From Thuidium tamariscinum (taxonomy: Eukaryota; Streptophyta; Bryopsida; Hypnales; Thuidiaceae), in NCBI GenBank assembly GCA_947034885.2, contig OX344750.2, positions 11,836,053-11,900,052 on the forward strand: 64,000 nt of DNA, in the 5' to 3' direction. Position 1 is the first letter of the stretch. Each line of letters starts with the position of its first letter. Positions 35,985 to 45,874 of the stretch are shown piece after piece. The notes below the pieces were generated by a model. That model saw only the letters and a list, made by a program, of their open reading frames with translations. It ran no database searches and was not told where the DNA came from. The translations under genes and the position numbers were made by a program.

Positions 35985-38966
35985 ATGAAAGCAGTAAGTG
36001 TTATTTCCACATCACATCCAAACTGAATACTAACCTGTTTTGTTTGTGCAGTTTCAAGTGAAGAACTAGTGGGAGCAATGGGAGGGGGGAGGACACAATG
36101 GGAACCCTAGTACAGGCTACAAGAGGATGGGAAAGTGGAATGCAAGTTCTGCAAAACGAAGATTAGTTACCGCAAGGATCGCTTGCTTTTCCACTTGGGT
36201 TATAGACGAAATGACACCCTCCCCGGAGTGAGAATGTGCAACAAGGCCAGTGCAGCAGTGAAGGCTATGTTTTTCAATTGTGGGGGGAATGTTCCTACGG
36301 TCTCCGAAGACGAAGAGGAACATGATGTGGAAGTGACATCACCGTCATCGAATCCAACGAGGGTGGTACGTGATCAAGAATTACCCAATGCTTCAATCTC
36401 AATTAGTGGAGGGGGAGGAAATACTTTGGGCCAAAATTCTCAAGTTCGATCATCAGAGGCGCCTGTCCCTTCTTCGACCCATAGTCGACCGCTGAGGCAA
36501 TTATCCGTACAAGAAGGGATGGACACATCCAAAAAGCAAGTACTAGACAAGAAGTGGGCAAAGTTTTTCTACGAAGCAAATATCCCATTCAATGTGGTGA
36601 GACACCCCGCTTTTGTGGATGCCGTGAAATCAACCTCCGAGTCCAGAGTTCTTTACAAACCTCCACCTTACAATGCCATACGTACGAAGCTCATGACATC
36701 AACAAAGGAGGAAGTGGCTGCACTGGTAGCGGAGAAGACAAGGGGGCCTATCCACAAGTACGGTGTCACTATATGTTCTGACGGATGGGACAATGTCAGC
36801 CATCGGCCATTGATCAATGTAATGTTGTCGTGCACGAGTGGAGAAGTATTTTTGGGATCGGTGGACACTACAGGCGAAAGCAAAGACGCTGTTTATGTGG
36901 CTAATCGCATGATCGATTACATTGACGCGGTGGGGGGACAGAATGTGGTGCAAGTTTGTACGGACAATGCGCCAAACATGCGTTTGGCTGGTACTCAAAT
37001 TACTCGCGAATTCCCTCACCTATATTTCCAAGGTTGTTCCGCGCATGCACTTGACCTTCTACTTGAAGATTGGGGCAAGCAACTTTGGGTGGTCAAAATG
37101 GTGAAGAAAGCAAAATCAATCGTGAAATTCATTCACACGCATCACATGCCACTCGCCATTTTCCGACGACATTCTCCTAACCTCATGTTGAAGAATCCCA
37201 TTGAGACACGTTTTGCGACCATGTTCTTCATGATCGAGCATTTGGCCGAGGTCAAGGAAGCCGTGGAATCTACAGTCCATGATCCGCAGTGGAACGAATA
37301 TGTGAGGTCCTCAAACGCTGCAATACACAATAAGGCAGAAAAGGTTCGACGTAGGGTTCGAAAGGACGAGTTCTGGAGGAGGTGTCTCAACTTTGTGCAT
37401 ATGGTAGAGCCTGTGTTGGTGGCTCTTCGAGAGTTTGATGGAAAACATCCGGTCATGGGCAAAGCATGGATCGTAATGAAGAAGCTAGAAAAGCATGTTT
37501 TGGCTTTGAGGAATCGACCATTTTCATTGGAGGCAAATTATGCGGACCGTGCTGAATACGCGTTTTACGAACGATGGGATTTGATGAAGACTGATTTGCA
37601 CTACGCAGCTGCCCTGCTCAATCCATTCCTCCTTGATGAAATTATACTAATAGACGATAACGAGGCAAAGGAGGCCATTCTTAGAGTACTACGCAAATTG
37701 GCAGTTGGAGGGTTGGGATATGCAGCCGCTTTGTTTGAGTACCAATCCTTTCGAGACCGCCGAGGCATGTTCGCTGGACTTCCCGATGTGAATACTTTGA
37801 ATTTGGAGCCGCATGAATGGTGGGATCTTCTCGGAGCCGCTGCTCATACGCTTGCACCTATTACAAGAAGGATCCTCGCACAAGTATGTTCCGCATCATC
37901 ATGCGAACGCAATTGGAGCATGTATTCATTTGTCCACAGCAAGTCTCGCAACAGATTGACATCTGAGCGCGCGGAGGAATTGGTTTACATTTATACCAAT
38001 TAGAGGACTCTCAGGGAAAGGGGTGCGGCGGATGCAGCACGATGGTACACTGAGAACATGTTGTCCGAAGATTCCATGACAACCGAATCAGATGGCTTGG
38101 ATCGTGGTTCGGTTATGTCAGACGCTAACAACGATGACTCAGACGACAGTTCCAATGGCGATGATGATCCACCATTTCGGCCTTTGGGTGAAAGGCAAGA
38201 AAGGGGTCCCCTAATTGACGAGTCCGTATTTGACTTTGATGGCGCGGATAATGATGGAAATGACCACGGGGGAGATGAGGATGGAAATGACAACGGGGGA
38301 AATGATGGCAGTCCGTCATGGATGCCACGTACATCGATTGCGGGGTCAAGTGGTGGAAATCAAAACGAAGGGGTTGAAGCCCCACCTTCGCCGGTTATAG
38401 GGCCGATTGAAGAAGAAATGCGTACCCGGAGACATGAACATGTCGTTGTGGTAGAAAGACAAGGCGAAGATGAGGTCGTTGCCACAGATCCCCGAGTGGC
38501 GCGGAACACTCGTAGCCACAGATCCCCCATTGGTGTCGAGATAGACTTTCGCACATTGCTTCGAGACACGATCGGCGTGCGACCACAAGCGCCTAGCTTG
38601 GATGATCCACCCGTCCAAATTTCAGCACGGCCTTCATCTTCTAGAGTCCGCCCCAACCAAGAAACTCCATCAGTCGGTACACGATTGGCCGGTCTCTTCC
38701 CAACTCTAAATATGACCGAGCGAAGGAATGCACCTCCATCCTCAGAACAACCTGTTGCACCGCCTACACGCACTACTAATCGACGCCCGCGGCCACGTGA
38801 AGAAAGCCCTACCAATGTGTTCTTCTACTCACTCGAATGGAACAAAAAGATTTACATATATTTATTTCAAAAAGGAGTTAGTACAAAATTCAGTGACGCA
38901 AAGTTCATGGACTATACTGTGGTAAAAGCAAGTACTAAGGTACGTCTACGATTACATTGCCACTAA
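35985..38966 (+). CDS. hAT transposase (BED-like finger, DUF659, C-terminal dimerisation), with two in-frame TAG codons
   Basis: The open frame is certain from 36111 to 38000. It starts with a zinc-finger-like region (VECKFC..HLGY..C). The DUF659 catalytic part follows (ICSDGWDN, VCTDNAPNM, CSAHALDLLLEDW), then the hAT dimerisation region (WWDLLGAAA, SCERNWSMYSFVHSKSRN). TAG at 38001-38003 interrupts it, yet the same frame runs on through RTLRERGAADAARW into an acidic Asp/Asn/Gly-rich tail to 38966. Upstream, TAG at 36108-36110 cuts the frame after WEP. One way to avoid it is splicing from ATG AAA GCA (35985-35993, donor GTAAGT) to an acceptor at CCCTAG (36110), which keeps phase. This is inference. 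The protein would mobilise element 2 by cutting at its CAGGGTTG ends. Confidence 0.85.
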
Positions 38967-38977
38967 AATACTATTCT

Positions 38978-40639
38978 CTAATCTTCATTCCTTGCTTGTT
39001 CTTGTAGAAGTGCTTGCTCCTTGCGGGCCTCACGGTAGCAATCAACGGGTGGAGTCCAAAATAAGGGGGCGCCACTAATTCGTCCCACGGCGTACGTTAC
39101 CGTGCGTCGTTGTAGTGGGTCCTCTTTGCACAATTCGCCCAATGTGGCTTGAAATGTACCAAACGCTGTATGGTCGGGAAGCATTTCCGTATTTTCGCGG
39201 TCTTTCTTCCATATCTTCTCCGCAAGCTTCCCAACAGCATATCCGTCTGTATGTATACTAACACACGGTGCCCCATCTGCACGAGTGGGGGATACCGAAG
39301 TGCCCGCCTCTCCAGGAACATACATCAATTCAGGGGCCACCCACCAACGTTTCTGACGTGTAGCCCGCATTTGGCTTGCACATTGAAACTGGTACAAAGA
39401 ATGGGTTTCTTCATTGATACGACTAGCCATTCCCCAATCACATAGCCCAATCCACACTGTTCGCCCATCATCATTCGGAAAATGCAACATGATGTTTTCT
39501 GGCGTGATGTCGTTGTGGAGCACCGAAGATTGTTGCACCGCATCCACGATGCAAATTAACGCCCATGCAAGCTCGGTGCGGTTTCTACGATAAGCCAAGA
39601 GTCTTTTGGCTTCTTGCATCGTCTGTGGAGTTGCATGGTAGGCAAGCTCCCCGATCTCAGCATAATCTCGGTTTTTCTGGTCCAATGCGAACATGGCTCC
39701 CAATGTTCCTCCATTCCACCATTGAGAATAACACTCCATGGTCATGTCATTTATAGCAAAAAATTTTATGACCCCTGGATGATTACATGGACAAACCAAA
39801 GCCTCGATGGACAACTTCTCCCGCGACTTCTTCAATTGATCCACATATAGGGCTGTCTTGCCCGCCAATTCCATCATGGGGGGAATGTGCCTTGAATTTT
39901 GGAGGCTCACTTTACGCACCCTCCCGTGCCCCCCTTGTTTGTTGTGGCCTGACAATGGAACCACCACCACTCCTCGTTCAAGAAATACCACTCCTCCCAC
40001 ACCCGCTTGGCCTAGGGACAAGCTTTGGCTCTGCTGAAACCATGGGGCAGAGCGGATATTGCTGGAAGACAGCGCTCGCATTGCGTCATGCCACCAATAC
40101 ACCTTTTTGTGCAACAAATGCAATGCTTGTTGCTTCGGCGCTACATCTCGTTTGAAGCCCTTTACCGATGCGGCGACTTGGGCGATGTTGAAAACACAAG
40201 TTTGCACTTGTTCGTCAAGCCAACGACGGAAGTGTTCCTTTGTGCGATCTTCAAGCCACTCATCCTCGCCCATTGTTGTCCAAAACATGTGGGTGAATTT
40301 TTTTTTAATTGTCTCCACCCCTTGCAATCCACGCGAGACGTAGGTCGTATTCAATTGAGCAATCGTATATTGCTCCAAAAAATCCAATGCCACTTCCTGC
40401 ACTTTCCTGGTCGCAGCCTTCCTTGGCCAGTCGTCTGTATTCATAGCCTTGTGCCTCCGCCTGCTCTTTTTTTTCTTGGCCCCCGAAGATTCTCCTCTAG
40501 CCGCACCACCGACCCCTTCTCCGGCCAATACTGCCTTTGATACGCAGTCAATGGATTCTGGAGACTGCTCACCAACAGGATCTCCGATGCCTGAAAACCA
40601 CTCATCAACCTTGCGCTTCGACGCACCTCGCCCGTCCAT
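38978..40639 (-). CDS. Protein-kinase-like protein carried by the hAT element
   Basis: This is a 553-codon single-exon frame, intact, starting at ATG 40639. The N-terminal third is basic (KKKKSRRRHK) and not recognised. From about residue 240 it has a kinase layout: a Gly-rich loop GGHGRVRKVS, a catalytic loop VLHNDITPENIML (HND for HRD, with the later Asn kept), a metal-binding DWG in GLCDWGMAS in place of DFG, VAPEL for APE, and HTDGYAVGKL in the F helix. The catalytic Asp, Asn and DxG Asp are present, so activity is possible. The target is unknown. It is transcribed toward the transposase gene, and the two 3' ends lie only about 10 bp apart. It has no TAG interruptions. Confidence 0.82.
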   Translation of the reverse strand: MDGRGASKRKVDEWFSGIGDPVGEQSPESIDCVSKAVLAGEGVGGAARGESSGAKKKKSRRRHKAMNTDDWPRKAATRKVQEVALDFLEQYTIAQLNTTYVSRGLQGVETIKKKFTHMFWTTMGEDEWLEDRTKEHFRRWLDEQVQTCVFNIAQVAASVKGFKRDVAPKQQALHLLHKKVYWWHDAMRALSSSNIRSAPWFQQSQSLSLGQAGVGGVVFLERGVVVVPLSGHNKQGGHGRVRKVSLQNSRHIPPMMELAGKTALYVDQLKKSREKLSIEALVCPCNHPGVIKFFAINDMTMECYSQWWNGGTLGAMFALDQKNRDYAEIGELAYHATPQTMQEAKRLLAYRRNRTELAWALICIVDAVQQSSVLHNDITPENIMLHFPNDDGRTVWIGLCDWGMASRINEETHSLYQFQCASQMRATRQKRWWVAPELMYVPGEAGTSVSPTRADGAPCVSIHTDGYAVGKLAEKIWKKDRENTEMLPDHTAFGTFQATLGELCKEDPLQRRTVTYAVGRISGAPLFWTPPVDCYREARKEQALLQEQARNED

Positions 40640-40832
40640 TCTGAAAAAAAATATGCGATGGTAAAACCAAGGAATTAGGGTTCAGTACTCACAAATGTGA
40701 AAACTATCCCCCCTTCCTCAGCCGAGCCTCCTCGCAAGCACCCGCGCTCCCAAGCAAGGACTGCAACCAATCCAGGGCAAGAGAGCACCGTCAGAGCAGG
40801 AGAGACTCGTGCAGAGTGGGGGACCTGGCCCA

Positions 40833-40842
40833 CCTTATATAG
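40833..40842 (-). promoter_or_regulatory. TATA box of the kinase-like gene
   Basis: On the minus strand it reads CTATATAAGG, just downstream of GACGG block 2 and about 195 bp upstream of the start codon. Confidence 0.6.
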
Positions 40843-40845
40843 TCG

Positions 40846-41345
40846 TTGGCGAGCCGTCGCATGGACGGCCGATCCGTCCAAGGAACTCGAAAGCCGTCGA
40901 GGGGTGTCGGGAACTCCGAGACCGTCGAGGGGTGTCGGGAACTCCGAGACCGTCGAGGGGTGTCGGGAACTCCGAGACCGTCGAGGGGACGCGCTGAAGC
41001 CGTCGAGGGGAATGTCGAGGACGATGAGGCCGTCGACGGGACGCACCCATCCGTCCCGGGAATTTCGAAGCCGTCGTGGGGACCGTCGAGGAACTGCGAG
41101 ACCGTTGAGGGGACGCGCTCGCCGTCCTCAGAATTGGAAAGCCGTCGAGGGGAATGTCGAGGACGATGAGGCCGTCGACGGGACGCACCCATCCGTCCCG
41201 GGAATTTCGAAGCCGTCCAGGAAACCGTCGAGGAACTGCAAGACCGTCGACAGGACGCACAAGTTGTCCTGGGAATTCGGGGGTCCATCGTGGAACGAGG
41301 CCGTCCACGCGACCCCACAGGGCGTCCCGGGAATTCTGAACCATT
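40846..41345. repeat. GACGG block 2, upstream of the kinase-like gene
   Basis: A 28-bp unit, starting GACCGTCGAGGGGTGTCGGG, occurs three to four times (about 40892-40985). A longer unit of about 141 bp (starting GCCGTCGAGGGGAATGTCGA near 40998 and 41140) occurs twice. Overlapping open frames on both strands here are by-products. Confidence 0.85.
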
Positions 41346-42785
41346 AAGGGGATCGTCGGGGAAGCACAGGGCGGTGAAGATGCCAGCGAAGACTTAATGG
41401 CAAGCCTCGTGCAACTGAAATTCCTCTACAAGGTAATAAGGTAACAGGCCAGAAACCGCCCATCTAAGGGCTGACACTGAATTTTGAGAAGGTCAAAAAC
41501 CCAGCCTAAAGCCCTTGCCCAACCGAAGGTTTTAGGATTTAGGGTTTAGGGTTTAGGGTTTAGGGTTTAAGTTCCTTTTTACTTTTGCGTAAATGAGGGT
41601 AAAATGTCTAGTTTAGTAATTTAATAACTTAAGAAGTGCATTATAATTTGTATTCGGTAATTGATCTTTCTTTTCCTAGCGTCAATCTAATTTTGCAAAT
41701 TTTGAAGTAATTAAAAGAAATAACATGAAATGATTAAACTTATTGGTTCTAGTCTAAACACATACCTCTTCGGTTGATGCGTATCCGTTCTCAGTTGTGT
41801 CGTCAAAAAGCTCTACTTCCTCCCTTTCCATCTAATTTCATTCTCCCCCGTAAATTTAGGAAATAGGAGCTAATTTTAATAATTTAATCCGGCTTAATTA
41901 GCATTTGCTATTTGATGGTCACACTATAACTCCTTGAGGAACTTAAATCATTTCCGTACAATGACTTTGCCTAAATCTAATTCAAGCGTACATACATCTA
42001 TTTTACAAAATGGGGTCACATAAAATGCCTAATTGAATTCTTCAACCCAATTATATTGTTGTAACTTACTAGGAATCTAGGATGTTTTTTGGTATGAAAG
42101 ATGTGCATATGGATGTTTCCTACATATCTCCTCTTTGCAAATTAATGCTAATTCATCACCAATGTTTTATAATCAATTATCATGCTAAACCATGAGTTTT
42201 GAATGAAACAATTCACCAAATACTGAATTTGACTTATGTGAAATCCACATTTGGTATGCTTGATTATATTATGCAAAATTTGTTTCAATGGCAGAATTGG
42301 ATGATCCTAAACTTGTTGGTGGGTAGTGTGTAATGTACACGGCTAAAATTTTACATTGCCTTCCAGTGCTTCATCTCATATCGAGAATGGCTGAAGTGAT
42401 GGACCCTAAATTTTAGAAGTTGCCCTACGGATATGTAGGGATTTAAACTTCTCAATTTTAAATTCGGGAGCCATCCGACTAGGCATGTATTTTTTAGGAA
42501 ATTAGATTAGTACTACATGTACATATTAGTATATTACTATATTGCATAATATTCTGGTCATGTAGTCATGTACTCTACTTATGAGTTATGAAACTATGAG
42601 TTATGAAAGTATAAGTGAATGGCGAGCACTAATTAGGAGTTTAGGACGGGGGCACTGGCAAGCAAGACTCCGTTAGTGGGCACCAACCAATTTTCAGAAT
42701 TCAGACTCTTCTGCGGAACCCTAAACCGCTCTAATCCTCTCTTTGCCGAAGTGTATGATAAACCCTAGAAGAAAGAGTTAGAATT
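41346..42785. other. Noncoding interior of element 2, with TTTAGGG repeats
   Basis: About five tandem TTTAGGG units lie at 41531-41570. They match the plant telomere repeat but are interstitial. Nothing else is recognisable to 42785. Confidence 0.6.
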
Positions 42786-42789
42786 CCGC

Positions 42790-43215
42790 AAGTGTGTTAA
42801 TGGTTTGAACCAAAAATACACGTCAAAGGGTTAAAAAAGTTACCCCAAAAAAATATAGAAAGGGTTTGGAAAGAAATTGTCGAGCCCTGTTCGAATAAAA
42901 AAAATGTGGAAATGGGTTGGAAAAAAATGTGTTAATGGTTCAATTAAAAAAAATAGGGAAAAGGTTTGAATCCCCAAAATGGAAGTGGTGTGAATAAAGC
43001 AAAACGTTAATGGTTTCGGGTGTTGGGCAAAAATATATAGAAGGGATTTGGACCAAAAAATGGGTTAATGGATCGACTAAAAAAATATGGAAATGATTCG
43101 GTTTGGAAAAAAATGTGGAAATGGTTTGAATAAAAAAAATGGGAATGGTTTGAATAAAAAAAATGGGAAAGGTTTGAATAAAAAAAATGGGAATGGTTTG
43201 AATAATAGACTTGGG
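42790..43215. repeat. Left A/T-rich repeat array of element 2
   Basis: Irregular units such as GGTTTGAATAAAAAAAATGG and TGGGTTAATGG recur. The array at 48600-49830 holds the reverse complement (CCATTTTTTTTATTCAAACC), so the two arrays are inverted relative to each other and enclose the RING gene. Confidence 0.75.
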
Positions 43216-43927
43216 GGTTCACCCCCTTTATCTTTTGGTAACCACGTGCGATAATGGGGTATTTAATGGGGGGGTATTTATGTCCTTCTCATGTTTTTTT
43301 CCCTCCCTATTAGTAGAATAAAGCTACCGGAGTGTATTTTAGAGTACCCTATTTTCTTTTGTAAATTCTTTGAAGGACTATTTTTGAACACCCTATTTTT
43401 TTTCTACATTTCATAATTACAAAATATTGAGAAGATCAAAAACATTGTATACAAGGAAACATGTGAGCTTCAAGGATTTTGATGAACTAAGAACATGGTG
43501 AAACGCACAGCATATGCTATCTATATGCCACTAAAGAGTTTGAAAATCAAAAATCAAAGCTACAACTATTTATATTTCACCATTTATAAGAAAACAAAGC
43601 ACACAATAGAGAAATTAAACTATAGTATACAATCCTAATTAATGCAATATTTAAAACCAATTTAAAGGCACAAGAGCATATTCACATTCATTTATATAAT
43701 AAGGAAAACTTAGGGAATTTAATAAGCCGATTGTGTTTAAAAACACAAGTATCAGTAAGTCTGCAAATCCATTCTAACATTTAAAATGAAGAAGTTCAAG
43801 GACCTCTTGCTCTCAAATCAACTATTATGGTAGGAAGCTCACACGGAGGTTAATAAACTATGCAGGCTTTTTTATCTGCTTAATAGGACTATAGGAGGGT
43901 CTGAAATCTGAATTGGAAAGCTCATTG
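43216..43927. other. AT-rich interior of element 2, no gene seen
   Basis: No supported coding or repeat feature. It contains GGGGTATTTAATGGGGGGGT near 43255, which faintly resembles an end motif of the MITE at 60351. Confidence 0.4.
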
Positions 43928-44440
43928 TGAGGAAACTAATTGTGGATTATATTGAAGCATGCTAAGATTTGATTTTTACTATATGAATGGATGGTTTTAG
44001 AGTTACAATGGATTCAATCGTAACTAAGTGTACTTATAGGTGTCTACTAATTTTATTCAAAATAAAAAATGGTTGTTAAACTACCTTCTTTCAAATGTGA
44101 AATTGTTTTGAAATAATGATTAATTGAAGAATTCATTTCAGATTTTGAAAGGGACACATTTAGAAACCATTTCAAACCATTTTTTACATGTTGCATTACT
44201 AGTTTATTCACCAAATCAGATTCTTTTAGAAACTGTGCATGTATAGATTTTCAAGGCTTACTGATCACAAATAGGGTCCTATGACAAATTGTGTTTGAAA
44301 ATTAATAATTAATTCAATTTTTCTTCCAAAAAATATGAAACAACTTGTATTAGATTCCTCATCTATTTCTCCTTGACTGAAAAATAAACTAAAAATATTT
44401 TCATCTAAAGACATACACGAAAAAGGCAAATCAACTCTTA
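43928..44440 (+). repeat. Dispersed repeat R4, copy inside element 2
   Basis: It is a direct, diverged copy of 33885-34395. Its presence shows that element 2 has itself collected insertions or carried this repeat. Confidence 0.65.
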
Positions 44441-44819
44441 ATTTAAATAAGTGCAATCTTTGCCTCCTACCATGCATACATGGCTAACACACTTGTCACA
44501 ATCATGAATCCCAAAAAAATTTAAAAAGAAATACAAGATCTGAATGAGTCACACACTTGTCACAACCATGAATGAATCCCAAATTTTTTTAAAAAGAAAT
44601 GCAAGCTGTGAATGTTAACTCACTGAGCTCCAATAAAAATTACAGTATACAGGTACTGCATTGGCAATCTTCACCAGTTCACCCACATTAAAATTCTGCT
44701 GTCTTACAGCTTATTGCATCTCAACTGCCTAAATGAATACCAATTGCGTAATTGGATCTTGGCTGTCTAATTGGATTCCACCTGCCTAATTGAAATTCAG
44801 TATATATTGGGCCCACCTA

Positions 44820-45605
44820 TTGGGCCCGTCTAGGACCTGGGCAGGCCGTCACGGGGACGGAGAGCGTCCAGAAAACCGTCCAGGAAGACGGGCCCGTCCA
44901 GGACCAGGGCAGGCCGTCACGGGGACGGAGGGCGTCCCTAAAACCGTCCAGGAAGACGGGCCTGTCGAGGACGGCCAGGGAAGACTGACCCCTCTATTGC
45001 CCCTTTTTTACCCTTGTAGAAAACCCTGGAATTTCTTTTATTTTTCACACAAATTCTTTTTTGCAAATTCTGAATTCTTATTTGGAATCAGAGACCTCGA
45101 TTTAGCTAGGGGACGTGTTGAAATCTAAAATTTAATCGGCACAAATTAGGGGGGAATTTTTTACATTTACCCTCCGGAGGGGCAATAGAGGGGTCAGTCC
45201 TCCCTGGCCGTCGAGGCCCTGGGCAGGCCGTCACGGGGACGGAGGGCGTCCAGAAAACCGTCCAGCAACACGGGCCCGTCCAGGACCTGGGCAGGCCGTC
45301 CGCAACGAATTTGGCTGCGGGCCGGAGCGTCGACCTGTCCAGGCAGGCTGTCCACAGCGGAACAGTGGCCGTCCAAGACCACAGGCAGGCCGTCACGAAG
45401 AGCCATTTTTGGCCATCGAATTTGCAATTCGGCGGAGTAATTATGGATTTTCGAACTCATGAGTGTTTTCGAACTCGTTGACGGCGCCGGACCTGTGGAC
45501 GGCCTCTGTGACGTCATCCCGAAGCTGTCGACGGCCTCCCGAACCTCCGTCGACGCTCCCTGGACGCCCCAGCCGTCGATGGCCGTCCGCATCAACGACT
45601 CCAGG
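44820..45605. repeat. GACGG/CCGTC block 3, upstream of the RING gene
   Basis: Units with CCTGGGCAGGCCGTCACGGG followed by GACGGAGGGCGTCC recur at about 44837, 44895 and 45213. An insertion (44970-45212) splits the block. Later units contain GACGGCC and CGTCGACG words. Confidence 0.8.
44970..45212. repeat. Small inverted-repeat element inside GACGG block 3
   Basis: GACGGCCAGGGAAGACTGAC at the left and its near reverse complement at the right form 34- to 36-bp arms, running through CCCTCTATTGCCCC. The middle carries R3-like phrases (TTTGCAAATTCTGAATTC). The arms contain GACGG words, so it may have been born from the block. Confidence 0.7.
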
Positions 45606-45667
45606 TGGTGCATGGCGATGTGATTAGACACAAATTAACACTCCTAACGAGGCTTGGTAATGGGGAG

Positions 45668-45674
45668 TATAAAT
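45668..45674 (+). promoter_or_regulatory. TATA box of the RING gene
   Basis: TATAAAT lies about 65 bp after block 3 and about 200 bp before the ATG. A pyrimidine-rich stretch (TTGCTTTCTCTCTTG) follows about 30 bp downstream, near the expected transcription start. Confidence 0.6.
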
Positions 45675-45874
45675 CCCAAATTCAGCCACAATTAACCTTG
45701 CTTTCTCTCTTGAGTTGCTCTGTCCTAGCTTGAAAAAAGCTTTGCATTGCAATTCGGGAGGAAGTCAAGCATTTGGCTATTGCTTTGCCACATTCCAGTT
45801 GCCCTCACGCAACAGGAGGCAGAGCATAGTCATCTGTACATACATACCGTGTTGTGGCATTGTGTGCAGGTACT

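Noticed and set aside
35058-35988. Several overlapping Arg/Ser-rich open frames on both strands
   Set aside because: They are products of the 113-bp tandem repeat and GC-rich words, with the same peptide cycling through frames.
40697-41347. Overlapping open frames in the GACGG block 2
   Set aside because: The peptides only mirror the DNA repeats; no domain and no single preferred frame.
45106-45631. Minus-strand open frames across block 3
   Set aside because: They follow the GACGG repeats and the inserted small element and lack any domain.
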